Source of the DNA: Mycobacterium bourgelatii
GTDB lineage: Bacteria > Actinomycetota > Actinomycetes > Mycobacteriales > Mycobacteriaceae
Reading direction: 5' to 3'
Assembly: GCF_010723575.1 (NCBI RefSeq)
Contig: NZ_BLKZ01000001.1
Coordinates: 4,588,001-4,652,000 of the forward strand
Length of the DNA stretch: 64,000 nucleotides
The notes below the pieces were generated by a model, which saw only the letters and a program-made list of their open reading frames with translations, did not search any database and was not told where the DNA came from. Every line of letters begins with the position of its first letter. Position 1 is the first letter of the stretch. This document shows, piece after piece, positions 50,575 through 58,925 of this stretch. The position numbers were made by a program, and so were the translations under genes.

Positions 50575-51756
50575 TTAACCAGCGCGCAGGATCAGTGCGT
50601 CGCCCTGGCCGCCGCCGCCGCACAACGCGGCCACTCCGTAGCCCGATCCACGGCGTGCCAACTCGAGCGCCACATGCAGCGTGATTCGCGCCCCAGACAT
50701 GCCGATCGGATGCCCCACCGCGATTGCGCCACCATTGATGTTGACGATCTCGGGGTTCACGCCAAGTTCCTTCGTTGAGGCCAAAGCCACTGCGGCGAAT
50801 GCCTCGTTGATCTCCACGACATCGAGTTGGTCCACCGAGATGCCTTCGCGGCCAAGGGCTTTCCTGATCGCGTTGGCCGGCTGCGATTGCAGCGTCGAAT
50901 CCGGTCCGGCGACCACACCGTGCGCACCGATCTCGGCCAGCCAACTCAACCCCAGCTCCTGGGCCTTTTCTTTGTTCATCACGACAACCGCGGCCGCTCC
51001 GTCGGAAATCTGCGAGGCGGACCCGGCGGTGATGGTGCCGTCCTTGCGAAACGCCGGCTTGAGACCGGCAAGGGACTCAGCGGTGGTGTTCGCGCGAATG
51101 CCTTCGTCCTCGCTGAACTGCAAGGGATCACCTTTGCGCTGCGGAATGCTCACCGGGACAACCTCGTCGGCGAAAACGCCGTCTTTCCAAGCGGCAGCGG
51201 CCTTTTGGTGCGACGAGGCAGCGTACTCGTCCTGCTCCTGACGGGTGAACTGGTCGATGTCGTTGCGCTGCTCGGTGAGCGCACCCATTGGCTGGTTGGT
51301 GAACGCGTCGTGCAGCCCGTCATAAGCCATGTGGTCCAAAACCTTGACGTCGCCGTACTTGTAGCCCGCCCTGCTGTCGATCAGCAGGTGGGGGGCCTTT
51401 GTCATGGATTCCTGTCCCCCGGCGATCACCACGTCGAACTCACCGGCGCGAATTAGCTGATCAGCCAGTGCGATCGCGTCAATGCCGGACAAACACATCT
51501 TGTTGATGGTCAGCGCCGGCACATCCCAGGAGATGCCTGCGGCAACGGCAGACTGGCGAGCGGGCATCTGACCGGCCCCCGCGGTCAGCACCTGGCCCAT
51601 GATCACGTACTCGACCAACGAAGCGGGCACATTGGCCTTTTCCAGGGCGGCTTTGATGGCGATGCCACCCAGGTCGCTGGCACTGAAATCCTTCAGCGAA
51701 CCCATCAATTTCCCGATAGGCGTCCGTGCTCCAGCAACTATCACCGACGTCGTCAC
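50575..51756 (-). CDS. fadA4: Acetyl-CoA acetyltransferase FadA4
   Basis: A 393-residue biosynthetic-type thiolase. The active Cys lies in TINKMCLSGIDAI (about 89), with NEAFAAVALAST, AVGHPIGMSGARI (His) and ALCGGGGQGDA (Cys). GTG 51756 has AGGAGG 6 nt upstream. It catalyses acetyl-CoA plus acetyl-CoA to acetoacetyl-CoA, or the reverse, and lies at the same place as Rv1323. It is divergent from the methylmalonyl-CoA epimerase gene. Confidence 0.94.
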   Translation of the reverse strand: MTTSVIVAGARTPIGKLMGSLKDFSASDLGGIAIKAALEKANVPASLVEYVIMGQVLTAGAGQMPARQSAVAAGISWDVPALTINKMCLSGIDAIALADQLIRAGEFDVVIAGGQESMTKAPHLLIDSRAGYKYGDVKVLDHMAYDGLHDAFTNQPMGALTEQRNDIDQFTRQEQDEYAASSHQKAAAAWKDGVFADEVVPVSIPQRKGDPLQFSEDEGIRANTTAESLAGLKPAFRKDGTITAGSASQISDGAAAVVVMNKEKAQELGLSWLAEIGAHGVVAGPDSTLQSQPANAIRKALGREGISVDQLDVVEINEAFAAVALASTKELGVNPEIVNINGGAIAVGHPIGMSGARITLHVALELARRGSGYGVAALCGGGGQGDALILRAG

Positions 51757-51839
51757 AACTTCCTCCTAAGCGCACGGGAACAGCCTGTCCGGAGAACCCG
51801 GTAGAGACAGATTCTTTATAACGAGGTTACCGTTAAGGG

Positions 51840-52295
51840 GTGACGACCGATCAAGTTGACGCCCGTCAGGTTCTGGGTACCTCGCTGGTTACCGGGCTCG
51901 ATCACGTCGGCATCGCGGTCCCAGACCTCGACGCCGCAATCGAGTGGTACAACGACCACCTTGGCATGATCCTGGTGCACGAGGAGGTCAACGAGGACCA
52001 GGGCATCCGCGAGGCAATGCTGACCGTGCCGGGTTCCACAGCACAGATCCAGCTGATGGCCCCGCTAGACGAGTCATCGGTCATCGCGAAGTTCTTGGAC
52101 AAGCGCGGCCCGGGCATCCAACAGCTGGCCTGCCGTGTTCGCGATCTCGACGCGATCTGTGAACGGCTGCGCAGCCAGGGCGTCCGCCTCGTGTACGAGC
52201 GGGCCCGCCGCGGCACGGCAAACTCCCGGATCAACTTCATCCACCCCAAGGACGCCGGCGGCGTTTTGATCGAGCTGGTCGAGCCCGCTTCCTAG
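51840..52295 (+). CDS. mce: Methylmalonyl-CoA epimerase
   Basis: A 151-residue VOC-fold protein (Rv1322A-like). The metal ligands are in GLDHVGIAVPDL, GIREAMLTV, RINFIHPKDAGG and LIELVEP, in the order expected for a methylmalonyl-CoA epimerase. It interconverts (2R)- and (2S)-methylmalonyl-CoA, linking propionyl-CoA from odd-chain or cholesterol breakdown to succinyl-CoA. It starts at GTG 51840. It is divergent from fadA4, and the shared 83-bp spacer holds both promoters. Confidence 0.93.
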   Translation: MTTDQVDARQVLGTSLVTGLDHVGIAVPDLDAAIEWYNDHLGMILVHEEVNEDQGIREAMLTVPGSTAQIQLMAPLDESSVIAKFLDKRGPGIQQLACRVRDLDAICERLRSQGVRLVYERARRGTANSRINFIHPKDAGGVLIELVEPAS

Positions 52296-52315
52296 TTCCG
52301 CCTGAATCCGGCTAC

Positions 52316-52615
52316 TCAAGACCACTTTCGAGTCGGGCCGCGGGTAGCGCGATTTGTCCAGCACGGGGTGTGCCAGTGCCGCCGTTCCTCGACCGCTTGC
52401 GGTAGATCATTCGGCCAAACGACCACATGCGGTGTGCCAGGCTGGATATGGTGGTCACATCCGGGGCACCGATAAACCTTGACCGCGCGGGCCGCAGCGA
52501 CCGGACGCACTTCGTATTCGTAACCATCGGGCCCGATTTCGACGCGCCCCACCAGCGGCACGAACTTCCCCGGCTCGCGGCGCCGTAGCGGCTTACCCCG
52601 CCCGCGCCGAGACAT
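52316..52615 (-). CDS. Small conserved zinc-motif protein (Rv1322-like)
   Basis: A 99-residue protein. CPGCDHHIQPGTPHVVVW with downstream HWHTPCW form a CxxC...HxxC-like set, suggesting a zinc ribbon. The N-terminus MSRRGRGKPLRRREP is very basic, so nucleic-acid binding is possible. ATG 52615 shares one base with the nucS stop (TGATG), so the gene is co-translated with nucS; a role in DNA repair is inference only. Confidence 0.85.
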   Translation of the reverse strand: MSRRGRGKPLRRREPGKFVPLVGRVEIGPDGYEYEVRPVAAARAVKVYRCPGCDHHIQPGTPHVVVWPNDLPQAVEERRHWHTPCWTNRATRGPTRKWS

Positions 52616-53286
52616 CAGAAGAGCCGGTACTCGTCGCTGTCCATCCCCCGCATCTGATCGTAATCCAATGTCAGACAACGGATTCCGCGATCAATGGCCA
52701 GAGTCCGGGCCTGGGGCTTGATCTGTTGGGCGGCGAACACCCCCTTGACCGGCGCGAGAACGCTGTCACGGTTGAGCAATTCGAGATAGCGGGTGAGTTG
52801 CTCGACGCCGTCGATTTCGCCGCGGCGCTTGACTTCCACCGCAACTGCACCGCCCCGCTCATCGCGACACAGCAGGTCGACGGGCCCGATTGCCGTCATG
52901 TACTCGCGACGAACCAGCGTGTACCCCTCACCGAGCAACTGGACGTGCTCGGCGAGCAACGCCTGCAGATGCGCTTCGACGCCGTCCTTGACCAAACCCG
53001 GGTCGACGCCCAAGTCGTGGCTGGAGTCGTGCTCGATCTCCTCTACCGTGATCCGCAGTTGTTCGCCGGCCTTGTTCTCGACCACCCAGACGGGCGATTC
53101 CCCGTCGACCTCTTCGGTCAACCAGCACGGCGGACTCATCCAGTTCAACGGCTTGTAGGCCCGGTCGTCGGCGTGAACGCTGACTGACCCGTCGGCCTTG
53201 AACAGCAGCAGCCTGCGGGCGGAGGGCAGATGTGCGGTGAGCCGACCGATGTAGTTGACGGTGCATTGAGCGATGACGAGACGCAC
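52615..53286 (-). CDS. nucS: NucS/EndoMS mismatch-specific endonuclease
   Basis: A 223-residue PD-(D/E)xK nuclease that cleaves both strands at mismatches in actinobacteria lacking MutS/MutL. The N-terminal DNA-binding domain has HLPSARRLLLFKADGSVSVH. The nuclease domain shows the catalytic IGPVDLLCRDERGGAVAVEV followed by KRRGEIDGVEQL. It ends in MRGMDSDEYRLF; such C-terminal tails bind the beta clamp in some homologues. GTG 53286, 8 nt after AAGG, is the best start; GTG 53295 is in frame. Confidence 0.95.
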   Translation of the reverse strand: MRLVIAQCTVNYIGRLTAHLPSARRLLLFKADGSVSVHADDRAYKPLNWMSPPCWLTEEVDGESPVWVVENKAGEQLRITVEEIEHDSSHDLGVDPGLVKDGVEAHLQALLAEHVQLLGEGYTLVRREYMTAIGPVDLLCRDERGGAVAVEVKRRGEIDGVEQLTRYLELLNRDSVLAPVKGVFAAQQIKPQARTLAIDRGIRCLTLDYDQMRGMDSDEYRLF

Positions 53287-53331
53287 CCGAATCACCTTAG
53301 AGCCTGTTTGACGAATTAGGCTGACGCCACC

Positions 53332-54975
53332 ATGCCGACTAAAGGGTCGCCCGGGAAGACCAGCCGGACCACAGCGCAACGCGTGGGCCGGGTGCTCGAG
53401 AGGGTCACCCACCAGAGCGGGCGGCCGGATACGCCCGCGTACGGGTCGTGGTTGCTGGGGCGGGTCAACGAGAGCCAACACCGTCGACGGGTACGCATCC
53501 AGGTCATCCTGACCACGCTGATCGTGGTGGCGAACCTGATCGGGATCGGGGTGGCGATCCTGCTGGTCACCGTGGCCATTCCGGAGCCAAGCGTGTTCGA
53601 GGACGCCCCGTTATGGATCTCGACCGTAGCCGTGCCGATCTACATCGTTCTTGCGGTGGCGTTCGGCGCCTACTGGATCACCCGGCAGACGGTGCTGTCG
53701 CTGCGCTGGGCAATCGAGGAACGCAAGCCGGACCGCAACGACTCACGGAACACGTTCCTGGCTCCGTGGCGCGTCGCGGTAGTCGACCTGATTTTGTGGG
53801 GGGTCGGCGCCGTGCTGACGACGACCCTGTTCGGGATGGTCAATCACCTGTTCATCCCCCGATTCCTGCTGTCCGTGAGCTTCTGCGGCCTGTTGGTCGC
53901 CACCGGCAGTTATCTGCTGGCCGAGTTCGCGCTGCGTCCGGTCGCGGCGCAGGCGCTCGAAGCAGGGCCACCGCCGAGACGGTTGGCACCCGGAATCATG
54001 GGGCGAACCATGATGGTGTGGCTGATGGGCTCGGGTGTTCCGGTGGTGGGCATCGCGCTGCTGGCCTTCTTCGAGATCGTGCTGCGCAATCTGACCCAGA
54101 CCCAGTTCGCGGTCGGGGTGCTCATCATCTCAACGGTTACCTTGATCTTCGGTTTCATCCTGATGCTGATCCTGGCGTGGCTGACGGCGACGCCGGTGCG
54201 GGTGGTGCGTGCGGCGCTGAAACGCGTCGAGCAGGGCGACCTGCGCGGCGACCTGGTGGCGTTCGACGGAACCGAACTCGGCGAGCTGCAACGCGGGTTC
54301 AACGCGATGGTTGACGGCCTACGCGAACGGGAGCGGCTGCGCGACCTTTTCGGCCGTCATGTCGGCCGTGAAGTCGCGCTGGCGGCCGAAAAGGAGAAGC
54401 CCAAACTGGGCGGCGAAGAACGCCACGTCGCTGTGGTTTTCATCGACATCGAAGGTTCGACGAAAATGGTGACCAAGCGCCCCCCGGCCGAGGTCGTCGA
54501 GGTGCTGAACCGATTCTTCGCGGTCGTCGTCGAGGAGGTGGACCGCCAGCGCGGACTCGTCAACAAATTCGAGGGTGACGCGTCGCTCGCCATTTTCGGG
54601 GCCCCTAATAGCCTCGAGAACCCCGAAGACCACGCCCTGGCAGCTGCGCGCGCCATCGCCAAACGACTGGTGGAGGAGGTCCCGGAATGCCCGGCCGGTA
54701 TCGGCGTTGCCGCGGGCGAGGTGGTCGCCGGCAACGTGGGCTCCAAAGAACGCTTTGAGTACACCGTCATAGGCGAGCCGGTGAACGAGGCGGCGCGACT
54801 GTGCGAGCTCGCAAAGTCCAAGCCCGGCAAGCTGTTGGCTTCGGAGCAAGTTGTGGAGGGCGCGAGCGAAAGTGAGCGCGCCCATTGGTCTTTGGGGCGC
54901 TACGTGAAGCTGCGCGGTTACGACCAGCGCATTCGGACGGCATCGCCGGTCGAGCCGGCGAAACCCGCTAAGTAG
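53332..54975 (+). CDS. Membrane-bound class III adenylate cyclase with HAMP domain (Rv1320c-like)
   Basis: A 547-residue protein. Six hydrophobic helices lie between about residues 60 and 290. A HAMP domain follows (ALKRVEQGDLRGDLVAFDGT, about 300-355), then a class III cyclase domain (about 365-530). VVFIDIEGSTKM holds the first metal Asp, KFEGDASLAIFGAP the second. YTVIGEPVNEAARLCELAKS is the dimerisation and transition-state segment. It would make cAMP. M. tuberculosis has three tandem paralogues at this place; only one is here. Confidence 0.92.
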   Translation: MPTKGSPGKTSRTTAQRVGRVLERVTHQSGRPDTPAYGSWLLGRVNESQHRRRVRIQVILTTLIVVANLIGIGVAILLVTVAIPEPSVFEDAPLWISTVAVPIYIVLAVAFGAYWITRQTVLSLRWAIEERKPDRNDSRNTFLAPWRVAVVDLILWGVGAVLTTTLFGMVNHLFIPRFLLSVSFCGLLVATGSYLLAEFALRPVAAQALEAGPPPRRLAPGIMGRTMMVWLMGSGVPVVGIALLAFFEIVLRNLTQTQFAVGVLIISTVTLIFGFILMLILAWLTATPVRVVRAALKRVEQGDLRGDLVAFDGTELGELQRGFNAMVDGLRERERLRDLFGRHVGREVALAAEKEKPKLGGEERHVAVVFIDIEGSTKMVTKRPPAEVVEVLNRFFAVVVEEVDRQRGLVNKFEGDASLAIFGAPNSLENPEDHALAAARAIAKRLVEEVPECPAGIGVAAGEVVAGNVGSKERFEYTVIGEPVNEAARLCELAKSKPGKLLASEQVVEGASESERAHWSLGRYVKLRGYDQRIRTASPVEPAKPAK

Positions 54976-55123
54976 ATGACCGCCGCGGGCGCGCACAGGC
55001 GTGCGGCACGTCTCCATCGAAGCGCGGACAACCGCCGGCAATCCTTGCTTGCCCCGACCTGCGATCCACATTGATGTCGCTTTTCCGCCAGTCTTGTCGG
55101 CCGGTGGGTGTAATTGTCGAAGG

Positions 55124-56611
55124 GTGCATGAAGATTTCGACCGCTGCTACCGAGCCGTCCAATCCAAGGACGCCCGGTTCGACGGCTGGTTCGTCATCGC
55201 GGTCCTGACCACCCGGATCTACTGCCGCCCCAGTTGCCCTGTGCGTCCACCGTTCGCCGGTAACGTGCGTTTCCTGCCGACTGCCGCGGCCGCGCAGCGG
55301 GAGGGCTTCCGGGCCTGCAAGAGGTGCCGTCCTGACGCGTCGCCGGGGTCTCCGGAGTGGAATGTGCGCGGTGACGTCGTCGCCCGGGCCATGCGGTTGA
55401 TCGCCGACGGCGCGGTGGATCGAGACGGCGTCACCGGCCTCGCCGCACACCTGGGTTACACCACTCGTCAACTGGAACGACTGCTGCAGGCCGAAGTCGG
55501 GGCGGGGCCACTCGCGCTGGCCCGCGCGCAGCGCATGCAGACCGCCCGGATCCTGATCGAGACCACGGATCTGCCCTTCGGCGACGTCGCTTTCGCCGCA
55601 GGCTTTTCCAGCATCCGCCAATTCAACGAGACCGTGCGGTTGGTGTGCGACAGCACACCGACACAGCTGCGCAAGCGCGCGGCCGCCCGATTCGGGTCCA
55701 ACACGGCATCGGCGGGCGCGGTATCGCTGCGCCTGCCGGTCCGAACACCGTTCGCCTACGAGGGGGTCTTCGGTCATCTGGCCGCCAGCGCGGTGCCGGG
55801 TTGCGAGGAGGTTCGCGACGGTGCGTACCGGCGGACGCTGCGGCTGGCGTGGGGCAATGGCCTGGTGTCGCTGACCCCCGCACCCGACCACGTGCGGTGC
55901 GTGCTGGTCCTCGACGACTTCCGCGATCTCGCGGCCGCCACCGCCCGGTGCCGACGGCTGCTGGATCTGGACGCCGATCCGGAGGCCGTGGTGGAAGCGC
56001 TCAGCGGTGACCACCAGTTGCGCGCGGTAGTGAACAAAGCTCCCGGACAACGGATTCCGCGAACAGTGGACGAAGCCGAGCTAGCCGTGCGGGCCGTGCT
56101 AGGCCAGCAGGTGTCCACGAAGGCGGCACGCACCCACGCCGGCAGACTGGTCGCCGCGTACGGGCAGACAGTGACCGACCCGCACGGCCGACTGACGCAC
56201 ACCTTCCCGTCCACCGAGCTACTGGCTGAGATCGACCCTGCGCATCTGTCCGTTCCCAAGGCACGCCAGCGGACCGTGACCGCGCTGATCGCCGGGCTTG
56301 CCGACGGTAGCGTGACCCTGGACGCCGGATGCGACTGGGAGCGCGCGCGTCGACAGTTGCTGGAACTGCCCGGCATCGGGCCCTGGACCGCGGAAGTGAT
56401 CGCCATGCGCGGACTTGGAGACCCTGACGCCTTTCCGGTCAGCGATCTGGGATTGAAGCTGGCCGCCAAGCAACTTGGCCTACCCGTCCAGGAGCGGGGA
56501 CTGCTGGAGCACAGCGCCCGTTGGCGGCCGTGGCGCTCCTATGCCACCCAGCATCTGTGGACCACCCTGGAACATCCGGTAAACCAATGGCCCGTACGGG
56601 AGATCGCATGA
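55124..56611 (+). CDS. alkA: AdaA-AlkA fusion: methylphosphotriester-DNA regulator plus 3-methyladenine glycosylase
   Basis: A 495-residue fusion (Rv1317c-like). The N-terminal Ada zinc domain holds RIYCRPSCPVRPP and RACKRCRPDA, the four cysteines that bind zinc and accept methyl groups. An AraC-type helix-turn-helix follows (about 90-170; GLAAHLGYTTRQLERLL and VAFAAGFSSIRQFNETV). The C-terminal ~290 residues are an AlkA HhH-GPD glycosylase with AVLGQQVSTKAART and LPGIGPWTAEVIAMRGLGDP, whose Asp is catalytic. GTG 55124 begins HEDFDRCY. Its 3' end overlaps ogt by 4 bp, as expected for an adaptive-response operon. Confidence 0.95.
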   Translation: MHEDFDRCYRAVQSKDARFDGWFVIAVLTTRIYCRPSCPVRPPFAGNVRFLPTAAAAQREGFRACKRCRPDASPGSPEWNVRGDVVARAMRLIADGAVDRDGVTGLAAHLGYTTRQLERLLQAEVGAGPLALARAQRMQTARILIETTDLPFGDVAFAAGFSSIRQFNETVRLVCDSTPTQLRKRAAARFGSNTASAGAVSLRLPVRTPFAYEGVFGHLAASAVPGCEEVRDGAYRRTLRLAWGNGLVSLTPAPDHVRCVLVLDDFRDLAAATARCRRLLDLDADPEAVVEALSGDHQLRAVVNKAPGQRIPRTVDEAELAVRAVLGQQVSTKAARTHAGRLVAAYGQTVTDPHGRLTHTFPSTELLAEIDPAHLSVPKARQRTVTALIAGLADGSVTLDAGCDWERARRQLLELPGIGPWTAEVIAMRGLGDPDAFPVSDLGLKLAAKQLGLPVQERGLLEHSARWRPWRSYATQHLWTTLEHPVNQWPVREIA

Positions 56612-57105
56612 TTCACTACCGCACCATCGACAGTCCGATAGGGCCGCTGACGCTGGCCGGCCGCGGTTCGGCGCTGACGAATTTGCGCATGGTCGACCAG
56701 ACCTACGAACCGAGCCGTACCGGCTGGACGGAAGACGACGGGGCGTTCGGCGACGCCGTCGCCCAATTAGAGGCGTATTTCGCCGGCGAGCTCACCGACT
56801 TCGATCTCGAACTCGACCTGCGTGGCACTGAATTCCAGCTGCGAGTCTGGAAGGCGCTGTTGACAATTCCGTATGGGGAGACGCGGTCTTATGGCGAGAT
56901 CGCCGAGCAGATCGGGGCCCCCGGCGCGGCCCGCGCCGTCGGATTGGCCAACGGCCACAATCCGATTGCGATCATCGTTCCGTGCCACCGCGTGATCGGT
57001 GCCAGCGGAAAACTGACGGGCTACGGTGGCGGCCTGGACCGCAAGCAGACCCTGCTCGGATTGGAGAAGCGCCGGACACCGGCGGAATTGACCCTGTTCG
57101 ACTGA
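56608..57105 (+). CDS. ogt: Methylated-DNA--[protein]-cysteine S-methyltransferase
   Basis: A 165-residue suicidal DNA repair protein that takes O6-alkyl groups from guanine. GTEFQLRVWKALLTIPYGET contains the DNA-binding helix, SYGEIAEQIGAPGAARAVG the arginine finger, and IIVPCHRVIGASGKLTGYGG the acceptor cysteine. ATG 56608 overlaps the alkA stop (ATGA). The upstream extension to 56521 is spurious. Synteny with rrn on the 3' side is as in M. tuberculosis, apart from two PE genes. Confidence 0.96.
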   Translation: MIHYRTIDSPIGPLTLAGRGSALTNLRMVDQTYEPSRTGWTEDDGAFGDAVAQLEAYFAGELTDFDLELDLRGTEFQLRVWKALLTIPYGETRSYGEIAEQIGAPGAARAVGLANGHNPIAIIVPCHRVIGASGKLTGYGGGLDRKQTLLGLEKRRTPAELTLFD

Positions 57106-57162
57106 ACCCGTGGTCGAGGGTTTCCCGCAGACCGCCCTGCCGATCATGGGCGTGCGATGGCG

Positions 57163-57190
57163 CCAAACTCCAGGGAAAACCCTCTATCGA
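57163..57190 (+). repeat. Duplicated motif upstream of PE gene 1
   Basis: A roughly 28-bp sequence including CTCCAGGGAAAACCCTCTAT, which contains the palindrome AGGGAAAACCCT. It recurs almost identically at 58753-58779 before the second PE gene. It is likely a shared promoter/5' leader element copied with the gene. Confidence 0.7.
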
Positions 57191-57294
57191 AGCAGGAAAG
57201 CGACTTATATCGTTGGCCAGCAAAATCACGGGTCCGAGGCCGCAGCCCAGAAGTCCTTTGGAGTCGGTCTCGCAACGGAGTCTGGAGGCTACCG

Positions 57295-58281
57295 ATGTCG
57301 TCGTTTACGTTCGTCAGCCCCGAGGCAGTCACCGCTGCGGCCGCGGAGCTGGCCGAGATCGGATCGACCGTCAACTCGGCCAACGCCGCGGCAGCCGTCC
57401 CCACGACGCAGGTCATCGCGGCCGCCAGCGATGAAGTGTCCACGGCGATCGCGGCGCTGTTCAGTACAAGCGGCCAGCAGTTCCAAGCTCTTTCCGCCCA
57501 AGCGGCGACCATTCACGGCGAGTTCGTGAAGCTGTTGAGCGGTGGCGCCGCCCAGTATGTGAGCACTGAGCTCGCAAATGCCCAGCAAACGCTGGCGAAC
57601 GCGATCGGAGCTGGCCAGAGCGCCGTGTCTGCGGCCGAAACGCAGACCGTCCTACCCCCTCTCAGTTTTCCCACGCCGTTCGGCGAATTCGCGTTGAACT
57701 ACAGCGAGGTTTACCCGGACGGCTTGAACGGGCCTCTCTCGTCGAGTCTGAGAGTAACCACTCCGCTCGGCTCACTCGTTTGGGAGACGAATGGGATCAT
57801 GTCGGAGACCGGAAAGGTGATCACAACAACCGGGGGGACATTGATCACGCCACCGGCGGTCCCATTCCTCGCCGCGTTAGCCGGCCCTTACATCACAGGT
57901 GGGGCATCGCTGAGCAACAGCACCAACGCGTTCTTCAATGCCGTACAGACCGGGAACCCGTTGGGGGCCGCGGTCGCATGGTTGGGGGCCCCGTTCAATT
58001 TCACCGGCGCCGTGCTCTTCGGGCATGAAACGATCTCGATCCCGCTTGGGGAGGAAATCGGCGCGTACCCGCGGACGTTCCACATTCCCTTTGGCGGACT
58101 TTTCGCGCCCGCCCAACCCATCCGGGTCACATCGCCCACCTACACGATTGACAATCCCATATGGAACCCCCCGGGGGTGGAGGCCGTAAGCCTGGCACAT
58201 GACATCGCCTACAGCGGAACGCAGTTCGGCGGATTCTTCCCGGTCCTGCTGAACACGATCGTAAGCACTTTTCTGCGCTGA
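57295..58281 (+). CDS. PE family protein 1
   Basis: A 328-residue PE protein. The PE domain (1-95) opens with MSSFTFVSPEAVTAAAAELAE and includes LFSTSGQQFQALSAQA. The ~230-residue C-terminal domain is not PGRS but a beta-rich region with PYITGGASLSNSTNAFFNA and GAPFNFTGAVLFGHETI. GGAGG lies 6 nt upstream of ATG 57295. PE gene 2 shares both domains, so they are tandem paralogues. It is probably ESX-5 exported. It differs from the usual PE-PPE pair in having no PPE neighbour. Confidence 0.9.
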   Translation: MSSFTFVSPEAVTAAAAELAEIGSTVNSANAAAAVPTTQVIAAASDEVSTAIAALFSTSGQQFQALSAQAATIHGEFVKLLSGGAAQYVSTELANAQQTLANAIGAGQSAVSAAETQTVLPPLSFPTPFGEFALNYSEVYPDGLNGPLSSSLRVTTPLGSLVWETNGIMSETGKVITTTGGTLITPPAVPFLAALAGPYITGGASLSNSTNAFFNAVQTGNPLGAAVAWLGAPFNFTGAVLFGHETISIPLGEEIGAYPRTFHIPFGGLFAPAQPIRVTSPTYTIDNPIWNPPGVEAVSLAHDIAYSGTQFGGFFPVLLNTIVSTFLR

Positions 58282-58925
58282 CTTCGGACACCCGTTGGGT
58301 GAGTTCTGCATTTCCAGTTCGCTGACCTGCGCTTTCGCTCGGCTTAGCGGCTCGTCTGGGGCACCAAGCCGGTAGCTTCGGGCCGTGGCGTACATGCGGA
58401 AGGTGCGCACGCGCCCTGGGGCCCGGTGACTGTGCAGGTGGTCCGCAAACATCGAGGGGCAGCGCACGATCCTGACGCACGTGGCGTCGGCGCACACCGA
58501 TGCCCAGCCCGGGATTCTGGCGGGGCAGGCCCGTCGAATCGCCGCGCAGGACCACGGCGTTTTGGATATCGAGGTGCCCGCGCGGACCCAGTAGTCCATC
58601 GACGGCATTGCCGACTGGCGAACCGGCACCTTGCCGTTGTCGCGGTTGGCCTGCCCCGTCGCGGGGATGTCGGCCTCGCCGAACGTGAGGGGAGCACCCG
58701 GCCCTAGGTCGGTTTCGGGCCACAGTCCACACTCTCGGCGCGAACGACGCGGCCAACTCCAGGGAAATCCCTCTATCGACGCGGCCACACCGACAATACG
58801 GTCTTGGATGCCGCGAGGACATCTCGACGAGGCGGTTGCTGGCGCGAAAGCCACTAAGCGCACTCCTGAAAGACCAGTCCCGAAGGCGAACCGTCGTTGC
58901 CAGTATCCAAGTTGGAGGTTTCTTG
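58282..58925. other. Intergenic region between the two PE genes
   Basis: About 640 bp without a gene I can support. It contains the second copy of the PE upstream motif (58753-58779). Minus-strand frames cross it (part of 57877-58938 and 58127-59125) but overlap the PE genes and match no family I recognise; a degraded gene is possible. Confidence 0.5.
58753..58779 (+). repeat. Duplicated motif upstream of PE gene 2
   Basis: Near-identical to 57163-57190, with AGGGAAATCCCT in place of AGGGAAAACCCT. It lies about 150 nt before the second PE start. Confidence 0.7.
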
